64,000 bases of DNA from Umezawaea endophytica (GCF_025061645.1 NZ_JANYMP010000001.1:509591-573590); one strand, 5' to 3'; positions 12,206 through 20,140 are shown, counted from the stretch's first letter. Program-made: numbers and translations. Notes: generated by a model from the sequence alone, not told the origin.

Positions 12206-12430
12206 TCAGACCCGCGGGTCCAGGGCCATCCGTTCCCGCAGGCTGCGCGGCCGCATGTCGATCCACACCTCGTCCACGTGGTCCATGCACTCCTGCTTGG
12301 ACCCCTCCTTTCCCGCACTGCGCCAACCATCGGGCAGTTCTTTCCCCAGCGGCCACAACGAGTGCTGCTCCTCATCGTTGACCAGGACCTGGTAGGTGGT
12401 GTTGTCGTCCACGACGCACTCCTTCTCCAT
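12206..12430 (-). CDS. mbtH: MbtH-like protein
   Basis: 74 residues, the usual length of the family. Hallmarks are visible: NDEEQHSLWP, PDGW, a conserved Cys region (QECMDHV) and WIDMRPRSL. MbtH-like proteins bind NRPS adenylation domains in the cytoplasm and are often needed for their folding or activity; this one presumably serves the NRPS at 1-10318, encoded on the same strand about 1.9 kb downstream. ATG at 12430 has no good Shine-Dalgarno sequence just before it, so initiation may be weak or leaderless. The gene is flanked by ~330 bp upstream without genes and by a strong hairpin downstream, so it appears to be a monocistronic unit, unlike the many mbtH genes embedded in NRPS operons. 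Confidence 0.95.
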   Translation of the reverse strand: MEKECVVDDNTTYQVLVNDEEQHSLWPLGKELPDGWRSAGKEGSKQECMDHVDEVWIDMRPRSLRERMALDPRV

Positions 12431-12757
12431 CGACGATCACGGATGACACCGGACACGCCGGGGCCCGGCGAGTGAACACGGAGAAACCCCACGGGCGATC
12501 CGGTGGTGAACACAGACCAGAATACGGTGCCGCGCCCAATCCGCCACAGCTACCGCCGAAAGGACGAGCCTGCGCCCGAGTCCCAATAATTCGGCATCAA
12601 GGAATTAAATGTTTAGCCGCCCGGCAGGACGGGAACGCACCTCGACCGAGCATCACTCACATGTATTTAACGCCGACTATTTCACACAGGAACAACACGT
12701 TGTCCCGCCGAAGGAGACCATTCGGCACAGTCATTCGGCCAGGCGGTCGAACCGCGT
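12431..12757. other. Gene-free stretch between mbtH and the XRE regulator
   Basis: About 330 bases of relatively AT-rich sequence (patches of TTAAA and ATTTAA around 12603-12672). It must contain the mbtH promoter on the minus strand and the 3' end of the XRE transcript. I see no gene, hairpin or recognisable operator. Confidence 0.4.
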
Positions 12758-13024
12758 TCAGCCGGTCTTCTCCAGGTCGACGTGGGCGAGGCAGATGTGC
12801 GCGAGCTCGTCCAGCGGGACGGTGAGTGCGCGGGCCAGCGCGGCGATCGTGGAGAACGCCGGGGTCGCCAGTCGACCGGTCTCGATCTTGCGGAGCGTCT
12901 CGGGTGAGATCGACGCCTCGCGCGCCACCTCGGCGAGGGTGCGCTCGCCCCGCGCCTGGCGCAGGTACGCGCCCAGGCGCTTGCCCGCCGCGAGCTGTTC
13001 CGGGGTCAACGGGAGGCGCACCAC
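12758..13024 (-). CDS. XRE-family helix-turn-helix repressor
   Basis: 88 residues, almost entirely a Cro/CI-type HTH domain: LAAGKRLGAYLRQARGE, then TLAEVAREASISPETLRKIE with the recognition helix, then a short helical tail. GTG start at 13024 (a second GTG is the next codon), with GGTAGG upstream. It is divergent from the methionine aminopeptidase gene, and two GGTAT-N4-ATACC palindromes lie in the 96-bp gap, so it probably represses itself and its neighbour. No effector domain is present; the signal, if any, is unknown. Confidence 0.85.
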   Translation of the reverse strand: MVRLPLTPEQLAAGKRLGAYLRQARGERTLAEVAREASISPETLRKIETGRLATPAFSTIAALARALTVPLDELAHICLAHVDLEKTG

Positions 13025-13044
13025 GCCGACAGCCTACCCGCTCC

Positions 13045-13090
13045 CGGTATGAAAATACCGACGCGTCCGCTAGGGTGGTATTTTAATACC
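13045..13090. promoter_or_regulatory. Twin palindromic operators between the XRE gene and map
   Basis: Two copies of GGTAT-N4-ATACC: GGTAT GAAA ATACC at 13046-13059 (with one extra C/G pair outside) and GGTAT TTTA ATACC at 13077-13090. Centres are 31 bp apart, about three helical turns, so bound dimers would lie on the same DNA face. The natural ligand is the adjacent XRE protein. The AT-rich cores could overlap the -10 elements of both divergent promoters. Confidence 0.7.
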
Positions 13091-13120
13091 GAACAGCGAC
13101 CTACCAGGAGGACAAGACCG

Positions 13121-13909
13121 GTGCTGGAACTGAAGACGCCGCAGGAGATCGCGGCGATGGGTGTCACCGGCGCGTTCATCGCCGACCTGCTCGACGACCT
13201 CGCGCAGCGGGCCCAGCCGGGGGTGAACCTGCTCGACCTCGAACACCGCGCCCGCGACCTGATCGCGCAGCGGGGCGCCGTGTCCTGCTACTGGGACTAC
13301 GCGCCGTCCTTCGGCAGGGGCCCGTTCCGCAACGTCATCTGCCTGGCGGTGAACGACGCGGTGCTGCACGGCCTGCCGCACGACTACGCGCTGCTCGACG
13401 GCGACCTGCTCACCCTGGACATCGCGGTGACCATCGACGGGTGGGCCGCGGACTCGGCGCGGAGCCTGGTCGTCGGCACCCCGCGCGCCGAGGACCTGCG
13501 CCTCATCGAGGCCACCGAACGCGCGCTCGCCGCGGGCATCGCCGCCGCGCTGCCGGGCAACCGCCTCGGCGACATCTCGGCGGCGATCGGCGGGGTGGCC
13601 GCCGACTACGGCTACCCGGTCAACACCGAGTTCGGCGGCCACGGCATCGGCCGCACCATGCACGAGGACCCGCACGTGTCGAACACCGGCCGCGCGGGCC
13701 GCGGGCTCAAGCTCCAGCCCGGCCTGACCCTCGCGGTCGAACCCTGGTTCGCCCGCACCACCGACAAGATCGTCTACGACCCCGACGGCTGGACCATCCG
13801 CTCCGCCGACGGGTCCCGCACCGCGCACAGCGAGCACACGATCGCCGTCACCGACGGCGCCCCGCTCGTGCTCACGGCGTCGAAGCACGCCGCGGCGTCC
13901 CCGCGCTAG
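13121..13909 (+). CDS. map: Type I methionine aminopeptidase (M24)
   Basis: 262 residues. Removes the initiator Met from nascent proteins. Metal-ligand and catalytic motifs of the M24A family are present: LLTLDIAVTIDGW (first Asp) and DSARS (second Asp), EFGGHGIGRTMHEDPHV (His), LAVEPWF (Glu) and SEHTIAVT (second Glu). GTG at 13121 is chosen because AGGAGGA ends eight bases upstream; the open frame continues to 13049 but has no ribosome site there and would run through the operators. Unusually, the gene faces a dedicated XRE repressor with twin operators. Most actinomycetes have several Met aminopeptidases, so this may be a conditional paralogue. A role in self-resistance of the neighbouring peptide cluster is only speculation. 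Confidence 0.92.
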   Translation: MLELKTPQEIAAMGVTGAFIADLLDDLAQRAQPGVNLLDLEHRARDLIAQRGAVSCYWDYAPSFGRGPFRNVICLAVNDAVLHGLPHDYALLDGDLLTLDIAVTIDGWAADSARSLVVGTPRAEDLRLIEATERALAAGIAAALPGNRLGDISAAIGGVAADYGYPVNTEFGGHGIGRTMHEDPHVSNTGRAGRGLKLQPGLTLAVEPWFARTTDKIVYDPDGWTIRSADGSRTAHSEHTIAVTDGAPLVLTASKHAAASPR

Positions 13910-13921
13910 CCGCGGGCGCCC

Positions 13922-14008
13922 TCACAGCAGGACGCCCGCGACGAACCCGACGAGAAAGGCGCAGCAGCACAGCCTGACGACGAACCTCGACGTGAGGACC
14001 AACCTCAT
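13922..14008 (-). CDS. Small hydrophobic peptide, 28 residues (putative)
   Basis: An ATG at 14008 behind an excellent ribosome site (GGAGG nine bases upstream plus GGGGAG adjacent) opens a 28-codon frame ending in TGA at 13922. The peptide begins MRLVLTSRFVVRL, has three consecutive Cys followed by a hydrophobic stretch (AFLVGFVAGVLL), and could be one membrane helix with a basic cytoplasmic end. It lies convergent to map, 12 bp past its stop, and divergent from the large regulator. I do not recognise a family. Short length makes it easy to dismiss, but the Shine-Dalgarno sequence and membrane-like composition argue that it is translated. Confidence 0.5.
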   Translation of the reverse strand: MRLVLTSRFVVRLCCCAFLVGFVAGVLL

Positions 14009-14137
14009 CTCCCCTCACCTCCCCTCGACGGCCGCCTGCCGCCATTGGGGTGTCGGCCGTCCTGATCAGCGTCGGCGGCCGACGGGTCGGAGCACCATCG
14101 GAATCGAAGAACCGAACGATTCCGAGCGGGGGCGGGT

Positions 14138-17100
14138 GTGGCCGAGCAGGATCCCGACGATCACGTCCGGCGGCAGTTGCGCACGTTGCAGCGGGTGGTG
14201 GGCGGTCCCACCGACGCGGTGCTGGCCCGGCGCAGCGGGGTGGCCGCCGCGACGTTCTCCGAGGTGATGTCGGGGAAGCGGCGGCCGCGGGAGGAGTTCG
14301 TGGCCAAGGTCGTCTCCGGCTGCCTGGTGGTCGCCCGCGCCTCCGGTCACGCGCCCCTCGACGAGCGGCGCGTGCTGCGGGCGCTCCGGCTGCCGGGGCA
14401 CACCGCGTCGGACAGCGGGATCCTGGAACGCGACGACGACCTCAGCCGCTGCTCGGCGGTCCTGGAGTCGGTGCGGACGCGGGCAGGCGCCACGATCGTC
14501 GTCGAGGGTCCCGCGGGGATCGGCAAGTCGGAGGTCGTCGCCCGCGTGTGCGCGGAGGCCGCGGTGCGGGGCATCGTGCCGCTGGCCGTGCGCGGCAACC
14601 AGCGGGACCGGACGCTGGCGTTCGGCGCCGCCCGCACCCTGCTGGCCCGCTGGGTCGCCGGTCGCGGCGCCCGTGAACGGGAGGCCCTCTTCGCGGGGGC
14701 CGCGGCCTTCGCGCGCGTCCCGCTCGGCCTGCCGCACCCGCGCGGCACCGGCGCGACCAGCGTGATCGGGTTGACCGAGGCGCTGTACTGGCTCGTGGTC
14801 AACGCGACCTCGCTGCTGGGGGCGGGCCACCGCGAGGACGGCCTGCTGCTCGCGGTCGACGACGCGCACTGGGTGGACGACGAGTCCCTGCACTGGCTGG
14901 AGTTCCTCGGCGACCGGCTGTCCGGGCTGCCCGTCGTGCTGCTGCTCGCCAACCGCCCGCACGAGGGGACGCCCGCGCCCGCGCGGATCGCGCTGCACGC
15001 CGCGGAGGTCGTGCGGCCGCTGCCGCTCGGGCCGGACGCGGTGCGGACGATCGTCGGCCACACCCTGCTCCCCCGCCGCACGACCCGCGAACCCGACGCG
15101 CGGTTCTGCGCCGAACTCCTCCGGCACAGCGGCGGCAACCCGTTCTACCTCCGTTGGATGCTCGACGTCGCACGGGAACGCGGCCTGGCACCGACGGCCG
15201 TCAACGCCGACGCGGTCGGCACGCTGACCCCTCGCCACGTCGTCCTGCACGTCGCCGAACGCCTGCACGACCTGGGCCCGGCGGCCCGGCGGCTGGCCCA
15301 CGCCATCGCGGTGCTGGGTCCAGGCCGCGCGCTGCGGCACGCCGCGCGGTTGGCCCACCTGACACCCGACGAGGCCAAGCTCCAGTACGACCGGCTGTGC
15401 GCAGCGGCGATCCTGCACCCCGGACCCGCCGTGGACTTCCGCCACCCGATCATCCGCGCCGCCGTCTACGACGCCATCGACCCGTCCCGGCGCGGCGACG
15501 CCCACCTCGCGGCGGCCGAACTGCTGCACGGCGAGGACGCCGACGCCTACGCCGTGGCCGCGCACCTGCTCGCCGTCCACCCCGCGGCCAACCCGTGGGT
15601 GGTCGAGCGGATGACCGCGGTGGCGGCCTCCGCCGCCGAGTCCGGCCTGTCGGCCACCGCGGCCCGCTACCTCAAGAGGGCGATCGACGAGCCGCCACCG
15701 GCGTCGTCGGTGTGCCGGGTGCGGTTGCGCTACGGCCAGGCGCTGGCGCTGGGCGAGGTGGCGGTGGCGCTGCCGGAGCTGCGCGCGGCCTACGACCAGG
15801 CCCCGGACGACGTGCTGCTCACCGAGGCGGCCATCGCGCTGGCCAAGACCCACGGCTACGCCGACCAGCTCGGTGACGCGGTCCGGCTGCTGGACGCCGC
15901 GCTCGACCGCTGCCGGGACGAGCCGCTGCGGGAGCGGCTGCTAGCCGAACAGGTGCTGTGGGCCACCTGGTGGGCCGACGACCCGCTCCGGTCGGACCGG
16001 ACGGGCCTGCTGGACCGGATCGCGCCCGCGCTGCCGGGCACGACCCATCCGCAGAGGCTGCTGATCACCGCCCACGCCTGGAGCCTCGTGCAGCGCGGCG
16101 AGCCGCTGGCCGGGGCGGTGGCGGCGGTGGAACGGGTGGTCCGGCGCGGTGTCGTGTTCGCCGACGCCGACCAGGGCATGGAGGTGGCGACCATGACCGC
16201 GTTCGTCCACCTGTACTCCGAGCACCAGGACATCGCGCACGACCTGTTCGACCAGGGCGTCGACGAGTTCGACCGGCACGGCTGGCACGGCACCCACCTC
16301 GCCTTCGCGCACACCAACCGGGGCCAGGCGGCGCTGCTCACCGGACGGCTGGCGGACGCGGTCGCCGACGCCGACATCGCCCTGCGGATCGCGGACCGGA
16401 GCGGCACGGGCACACCGGCCCAGTGGTTCGCGACCGGCACCCTCGTCCAGGCGCTGCTGGCCCGCGGCGACGTCGACCGGGCCGCCGCCGTGTGCGCCGC
16501 CCGGAACTACCGGGGACCGCTGCCGGACGCGCTGATCCTGCCCGTTCCCCGTGCGGTGCTCGGCGCGCTGCTCCTGGCGCGCGGCGACCACGACCAGGCC
16601 GTCGGGGCGCTCCGCGAAGCCTGCCGGTGGCTGGACGCCGCTCCCCTGCGCAACCCCGCCGTGTGCCCGGCGCACCTCGACCTGGCGCTGGCGCTGCGGT
16701 TCTCCGCCCCGCACGAGGCGCACGAGATCGCCGTCGCCGCGCACCGGCGGGCCGAGCGGTTCGGCAACACCTCGACGAGCGGGCAGGCGCTCCGGGTGCT
16801 CGCCGCCCTCCGGCCGGACACCGAACTCGACCTCCTGGAGGAGTCCGCCCGCCTGCTGGAGAACTCGCCGAACCGGTGGCAGCGCCTGCTCACCCTCACC
16901 GACCTCGGCTCGGCCTTCCTCCGCTCCGACCGGGCCGCCGATGCCCGTCGAACACTTGGCGAGGCGCTCGTCGCGGCGGACGAGTGCGGTGCGGTCGCCC
17001 TGCGGGACGTCGTGGCGCGGGGGCTCGGCCGAACCGGGGTCACCCCCGACGGGCCGAAGCCGGTGAACCTGGTGTCACCGCGCCTGCGGCGGGTCGCCCA

Positions 17101-17245
17101 CCTCGCGGCGGAAGGCCGGTCGGAGGCGGACATCGCGCACCGGACGGCACTCGGCCTGGACACCACGACCGCGCTCGTGCACGAGGCCCACGAGCGGTTC
17201 GGCGCCACCTCCCGCGCCGAACTCCGGCGCGCCCTGCACGCGTGA
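14138..17245 (+). CDS. Large AAA-ATPase transcriptional regulator (LAL-like) with N-terminal HTH
   Basis: 1,035 residues. Residues ~8-65 resemble an XRE-type HTH (VLARRSGVAAATFSEVMSGK). A STAND/AAA ATPase follows, with Walker A GPAGIGKS (124-131) and Walker B LLLAVDDAHWVDD. A long alpha-helical TPR-like region fills the middle, and residues ~975-1033 look like a degenerate LuxR/GerE domain (LVSPRLRRVAHLAAEG ... FGATSRAEL). LAL proteins often activate secondary-metabolite clusters; proximity to the NRPS makes a pathway role plausible but unproven. GTG at 14138 follows a purine-rich GAGCGGGGGCGGG stretch. It is divergent from the 28-codon peptide gene. Confidence 0.8.
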   Translation: MAEQDPDDHVRRQLRTLQRVVGGPTDAVLARRSGVAAATFSEVMSGKRRPREEFVAKVVSGCLVVARASGHAPLDERRVLRALRLPGHTASDSGILERDDDLSRCSAVLESVRTRAGATIVVEGPAGIGKSEVVARVCAEAAVRGIVPLAVRGNQRDRTLAFGAARTLLARWVAGRGAREREALFAGAAAFARVPLGLPHPRGTGATSVIGLTEALYWLVVNATSLLGAGHREDGLLLAVDDAHWVDDESLHWLEFLGDRLSGLPVVLLLANRPHEGTPAPARIALHAAEVVRPLPLGPDAVRTIVGHTLLPRRTTREPDARFCAELLRHSGGNPFYLRWMLDVARERGLAPTAVNADAVGTLTPRHVVLHVAERLHDLGPAARRLAHAIAVLGPGRALRHAARLAHLTPDEAKLQYDRLCAAAILHPGPAVDFRHPIIRAAVYDAIDPSRRGDAHLAAAELLHGEDADAYAVAAHLLAVHPAANPWVVERMTAVAASAAESGLSATAARYLKRAIDEPPPASSVCRVRLRYGQALALGEVAVALPELRAAYDQAPDDVLLTEAAIALAKTHGYADQLGDAVRLLDAALDRCRDEPLRERLLAEQVLWATWWADDPLRSDRTGLLDRIAPALPGTTHPQRLLITAHAWSLVQRGEPLAGAVAAVERVVRRGVVFADADQGMEVATMTAFVHLYSEHQDIAHDLFDQGVDEFDRHGWHGTHLAFAHTNRGQAALLTGRLADAVADADIALRIADRSGTGTPAQWFATGTLVQALLARGDVDRAAAVCAARNYRGPLPDALILPVPRAVLGALLLARGDHDQAVGALREACRWLDAAPLRNPAVCPAHLDLALALRFSAPHEAHEIAVAAHRRAERFGNTSTSGQALRVLAALRPDTELDLLEESARLLENSPNRWQRLLTLTDLGSAFLRSDRAADARRTLGEALVAADECGAVALRDVVARGLGRTGVTPDGPKPVNLVSPRLRRVAHLAAEGRSEADIAHRTALGLDTTTALVHEAHERFGATSRAELRRALHA

Positions 17246-17247
17246 TA

Positions 17248-17276
17248 TAACCTGTCAAGGGCAAGTTTGGAGGTTA
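17248..17276. promoter_or_regulatory. Inverted repeat in the leader of the CGNR gene
   Basis: TAACCT at 17248-17253 and AGGTTA at 17271-17276, 17 bases apart, directly over the ribosome site of the next gene. It could be a regulator operator or an RNA stem masking the GGAGG; the neighbouring CGNR protein could bind it itself. Confidence 0.35.
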
Positions 17277-17281
17277 GGTCT

Positions 17282-17794
17282 ATGGTGATCGAGGCCGACG
17301 AGGCGCTGCTGCTCGACCTGCTGAACACGACCCCGGTCCTCGACGGGGTCCCGAGCGACGACCTCGCCGACGCCGCGGCGGGTCGGCGGTGGCTCGCCGA
17401 CCACGGCCAACCGTCCTCGGAGGACGAGTGGCGCGCCGTGCTCGACGCGCGCTCGACCCTCCAGGACGTCGTCCGCGGCGACGCGCTCCCGGTGGCGCTC
17501 ACCCCGTTCGTCGACGGCGTGGGTTACCGGGCCGCACTGGCGGGCGAGGGTGTCGAGTGGACCCTCGACCTGCCGGCGGGACGGACCGCGGCGGCACGGG
17601 CGGTGCTCGCCTGGGACGCGCTGCGGGTGTCCGATCCGGGTCGGCTGCGACCGTGCGCGAACCCCGACTGCCGGCTGTTCCTGGTCGACCACAGCAAACC
17701 GAACAGCGCCCGCTGGTGCTCGATGGCGGTGTGCGGCAACCGGATGAAGGCCCGCAGGCACTACCAGCGCAGCCGCCGGGGAACCGTGGACTGA
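17282..17794 (+). CDS. ABATE / CGNR zinc-finger protein, putative transcription factor
   Basis: 170 residues. The C-terminal zinc-binding domain is clear: CANPDC followed by CSMAVCGNR, giving four Cys and the family-naming CGNR, then a basic tail (MKARRHYQRSRRG) suited to nucleic-acid binding. The N-terminal ~115 residues fit the ABATE domain found with it. Family members are common in actinobacteria and presumed to be ligand-responsive regulators; no specific target is known to me. ATG at 17282 is chosen because GGAGG sits eight bases upstream. It is co-directional with the LAL regulator that ends 36 bp before. Confidence 0.88.
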   Translation: MVIEADEALLLDLLNTTPVLDGVPSDDLADAAAGRRWLADHGQPSSEDEWRAVLDARSTLQDVVRGDALPVALTPFVDGVGYRAALAGEGVEWTLDLPAGRTAAARAVLAWDALRVSDPGRLRPCANPDCRLFLVDHSKPNSARWCSMAVCGNRMKARRHYQRSRRGTVD

Positions 17795-17866
17795 CGTTTG
17801 CCCGACGCGCGCGGGGGAATCCCCGTGCACCGGGCAATCGGGCCCGGTCAGGCACGAGGAGCGGAC

Positions 17867-18094
17867 GTGGTCGAAGAGACTCGGGACGTCGACACGGCGG
17901 GGATGGACGAGCGTCTCGCCCAGTCCCAGCACCTGATCGACGAGGCGAAGGAAACGGCCGCGGAACTGGCCGAGACCAACCCCGACCCCTACGAGACCGA
18001 CCGCGAGGACGACCCGCCCTCGGGGTTCGAGTCCGATGTGGACGATCAGGGCAATGAGCCGCCCGGCGCCGTGCGGGCACCTCGCCAGAGCTGA
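17867..18094 (+). CDS. Small acidic hypothetical protein
   Basis: 75 residues, strongly acidic, with a helical middle (DERLAQSQHLIDEAKETAAEL) and a disordered Pro/Asp/Glu-rich end (DREDDPPSGFESDVDDQG). No signal peptide, membrane segment or recognised domain. GTG at 17867 is preferred because of AGGAGCGG just upstream; longer in-frame starts have no ribosome site. A strong hairpin follows it. Function unknown. Confidence 0.65.
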   Translation: MVEETRDVDTAGMDERLAQSQHLIDEAKETAAELAETNPDPYETDREDDPPSGFESDVDDQGNEPPGAVRAPRQS

Positions 18095-18101
18095 TCCGCT
18101 C

Positions 18102-18133
18102 CCGATGGCTCCCGCCGCGGTGGGAGCCATCGG
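18102..18133. terminator. 12-bp hairpin between convergent genes
   Basis: CCGATGGCTCCC at 18102-18113 and its exact complement GGGAGCCATCGG at 18122-18133, 8-base loop. It sits between the convergent genes ending at 18094 (+) and 18138 (-) and can serve both. Confidence 0.8.
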
Positions 18134-18137
18134 CCGC

Positions 18138-18512
18138 TCACCTGCCCAGGTCCGCGACGAGGTCCTCGGGCCGCGCCACCGTGACGGTCAGTCCGGGGTG
18201 GCGGATCAGTCCCCACGGGTCGATGCCGCGCACGGGTTCGCGGAACGTCAGGCACACACCGGACCGCGTGGACGACCCGAAGGTCAGTCCCCTGTCGCTC
18301 ACCGACATCCGCACGCCCACGGCCGTCCACCACCGGTACGGGCCGCCGACCGAGGCGCTGACGACGTTGGTGAGCGGCGTGCGCACCGTCCACGGCCCGA
18401 AACGGGCGGTGAACCACTGCTCGTCCACCACGACGGCGGAATTGCGCCGGGTGATCCCCGCGAGGCGCAACCCCACCTCGGGGTTCCGGTCGAACGCGAA
18501 CTCGAACCTCAT
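18138..18512 (-). CDS. Conserved actinobacterial hypothetical protein
   Basis: 124 residues starting MRFEFAFDRNPEVGLRLAGI, with many aromatic and beta-forming residues, WWTAVGVRMSVSDRGLTFGS in the middle and TFREPVRGIDPWGLIRHPGL near the end. I recognise this as a conserved but uncharacterised actinobacterial protein, possibly a PH-like beta fold. ATG at 18512 is preferred because GAGAGGTG lies nine bases upstream; the frame stays open to 18587 but without a ribosome site. No signal or membrane segment. Confidence 0.72.
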   Translation of the reverse strand: MRFEFAFDRNPEVGLRLAGITRRNSAVVVDEQWFTARFGPWTVRTPLTNVVSASVGGPYRWWTAVGVRMSVSDRGLTFGSSTRSGVCLTFREPVRGIDPWGLIRHPGLTVTVARPEDLVADLGR

Positions 18513-18607
18513 CCGGGCGCACCTCTCGTTCCACCGGGCGACGTCCGGTGGGTTACCGCCCGACGGGGTGGCGCAAACGCCGGTCACCCGAGTGCCGGAT
18601 CACGTGC

Positions 18608-19228
18608 TCAGCTCGCCGGGTACTGGTCCGCCTTCAGCAGTCGGGCCAGGTGGGCGGCGTTGGCGGCCAGGGTCTTCGTGGTGCCCGCGGTCGCCTTCGG
18701 CGTCTCGTCGAGATCCTTGTAGTCCTTGCCCTGCATCGCCTCACCGTTCCAGTACGTCACGCCGCCCGCCGGGATCGTGAACCCGACGTCGTTGAGGCAC
18801 TGGTACAGGTCCGCGCTGATCTTGTGCGCGCCGTCCTCGTTGCCGACGACGGCCACGACGCCGACCTTGCCGTAGGTCAGCAGTCGACCCTCGTCGTCCT
18901 CTTCGGACAGTTCGCCGTCCAGGCGCTCCATCGCCCGCTGCGCCACGCTGCTGTGCTGGCCCATCCAGGTCGGGGTGGAGACGAGCAGGATGTCGGCGGC
19001 GAGCATCTTCTCCCTGATGGACGGCCACTCGTCGCCGGTGCCCATGTCCGTGAGCACACCCGGCTTCACGTCGTGGTCGACCAGCCGGACGGTCTCCCCG
19101 GTCACGCCGTGCTCGGAGAGCGCGTCCAGCACCTGGTCGGCGATCAACTGGCTGCTGGACTCGGCCGGTGAGGGTGACAGGGTGCAGACGAGCGCGAGGG
19201 CGCGCAGCGGAGGGGTTGAGGTTGTCAT
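18608..19228 (-). CDS. Flavodoxin-fold NAD(P)H-dependent FMN oxidoreductase
   Basis: 206 residues. A flavodoxin-like fold is indicated by the N-terminal strand and phosphate loop (LALVCTLSPSPAESSSQL), LLVSTPTWMGQHSSVAQRAMERL (flavin-contacting STPTWMGQ loop) and GVVAVVGNEDGAHKI. Such proteins use FMN to reduce quinones, nitro compounds or other acceptors; the substrate cannot be read. It starts 9 bp after the stop of the alpha/beta hydrolase on the same strand, so the two are probably co-transcribed. Confidence 0.85.
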   Translation of the reverse strand: MTTSTPPLRALALVCTLSPSPAESSSQLIADQVLDALSEHGVTGETVRLVDHDVKPGVLTDMGTGDEWPSIREKMLAADILLVSTPTWMGQHSSVAQRAMERLDGELSEEDDEGRLLTYGKVGVVAVVGNEDGAHKISADLYQCLNDVGFTIPAGGVTYWNGEAMQGKDYKDLDETPKATAGTTKTLAANAAHLARLLKADQYPAS

Positions 19229-19237
19229 GCCGACGAG

Positions 19238-20140
19238 TTACCCCTGTTCGGCGGACCCCACACGGCCCGATCGGGGGTATCGGTCCTGGAAGAAGTCGGC
19301 GAGCGCGGTCGCGAGGTCGTCGGGGGCCTCCTCGGCGACGTGGTGCCCGGAGTCGATCCCGTGGCCGCGCACGTCGGGCGCCCAGAGCCGCCAGATCTCC
19401 AGCGGGTCGCCGTAGAGGTCCTCGAGGTCGTCCCGGAGGGACCACAGCGCCAGCGCCGGGCACCGGATCCCGTTCCCGGCGGCCCGGTCCGCCTCCTCGT
19501 GGCGCCGGTCGACGGTCAGCCCGGCCCGGTAGTCCTCCAGCATGGCCCGCACGACGTCGGGGTTCCTCACGGCTTCGCGCCACTCGTCGTGGTTCTCCTG
19601 CCCCATGACCTGGGGATCGCCGCGGTACCAGCGGTCGGGGTCGGCGTTGATGACCCGCTCGGGGATGTCCGGCTGGGCGAAGAAGAACCAGTGCCACCAC
19701 GCGGTGGCGAACTTCGCGGTGATGCGCGACAGGTGCTCGCTGATGGGCAGGCAGTCGATCAGCGCGATCCGGGACACCGCGTCGGGGTGGTCGAGGACGA
19801 GGCGCAGCGCCACCGCCCCGCCCCGGTCGTGCCCGGCCAGCAGGAACCGGTCGTGGCCGAGCGAGCGCATCACGGCGACCAGGTCACCGGCGACCGCGCG
19901 CTTGGAGTGGGCCTCGTGGTCCGGGGTGGGCGCCGGTCCGCGAGATCGGCCGTACCCGCGCAGGTCGGGGCACACGACGGTGAAGCCCCGGCCGACGAGC
20001 AGCGGGGCGACGCGGTGCCACGTGGCCGAGGTCCTGGGGTGGCCGTGCAGCAGCAGGACCGGCGGCCCCGCTCCCCCGAACCGGGTGAAGATCGACGCCC
20101 CGTCCACCCGGATCCGCTTCGCCTCGAAGTCCTCGAACAC
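19238..20140 (-). CDS. Alpha/beta hydrolase of the haloacetate (fluoroacetate) dehalogenase family
   Basis: 300 residues. Oxyanion motif HGHPRTSATW, nucleophile elbow GHDRGG with Asp as nucleophile, and C-terminal catalytic His in DSGHHVAEEAPDD. The cap carries WWHWFFFAQPDIPERVI, matching the His-Trp halide-binding region typical of fluoroacetate dehalogenases. Asp (not Ser) in the elbow and the Arg after it support a dehalogenase or epoxide-hydrolase mechanism. Real substrates of genomic members are usually untested. GTG start at 20140. It is first of a two-gene unit with the flavodoxin-like reductase and divergent from the DUF6480 gene. Confidence 0.85.
   Translation of the reverse strand: MFEDFEAKRIRVDGASIFTRFGGAGPPVLLLHGHPRTSATWHRVAPLLVGRGFTVVCPDLRGYGRSRGPAPTPDHEAHSKRAVAGDLVAVMRSLGHDRFLLAGHDRGGAVALRLVLDHPDAVSRIALIDCLPISEHLSRITAKFATAWWHWFFFAQPDIPERVINADPDRWYRGDPQVMGQENHDEWREAVRNPDVVRAMLEDYRAGLTVDRRHEEADRAAGNGIRCPALALWSLRDDLEDLYGDPLEIWRLWAPDVRGHGIDSGHHVAEEAPDDLATALADFFQDRYPRSGRVGSAEQG

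Noticed and set aside
13049-13120. A longer start for the Met aminopeptidase.
   Set aside because: The extension runs through the two operator palindromes and lacks a ribosome site; GTG 13121 has AGGAGGA at good distance.
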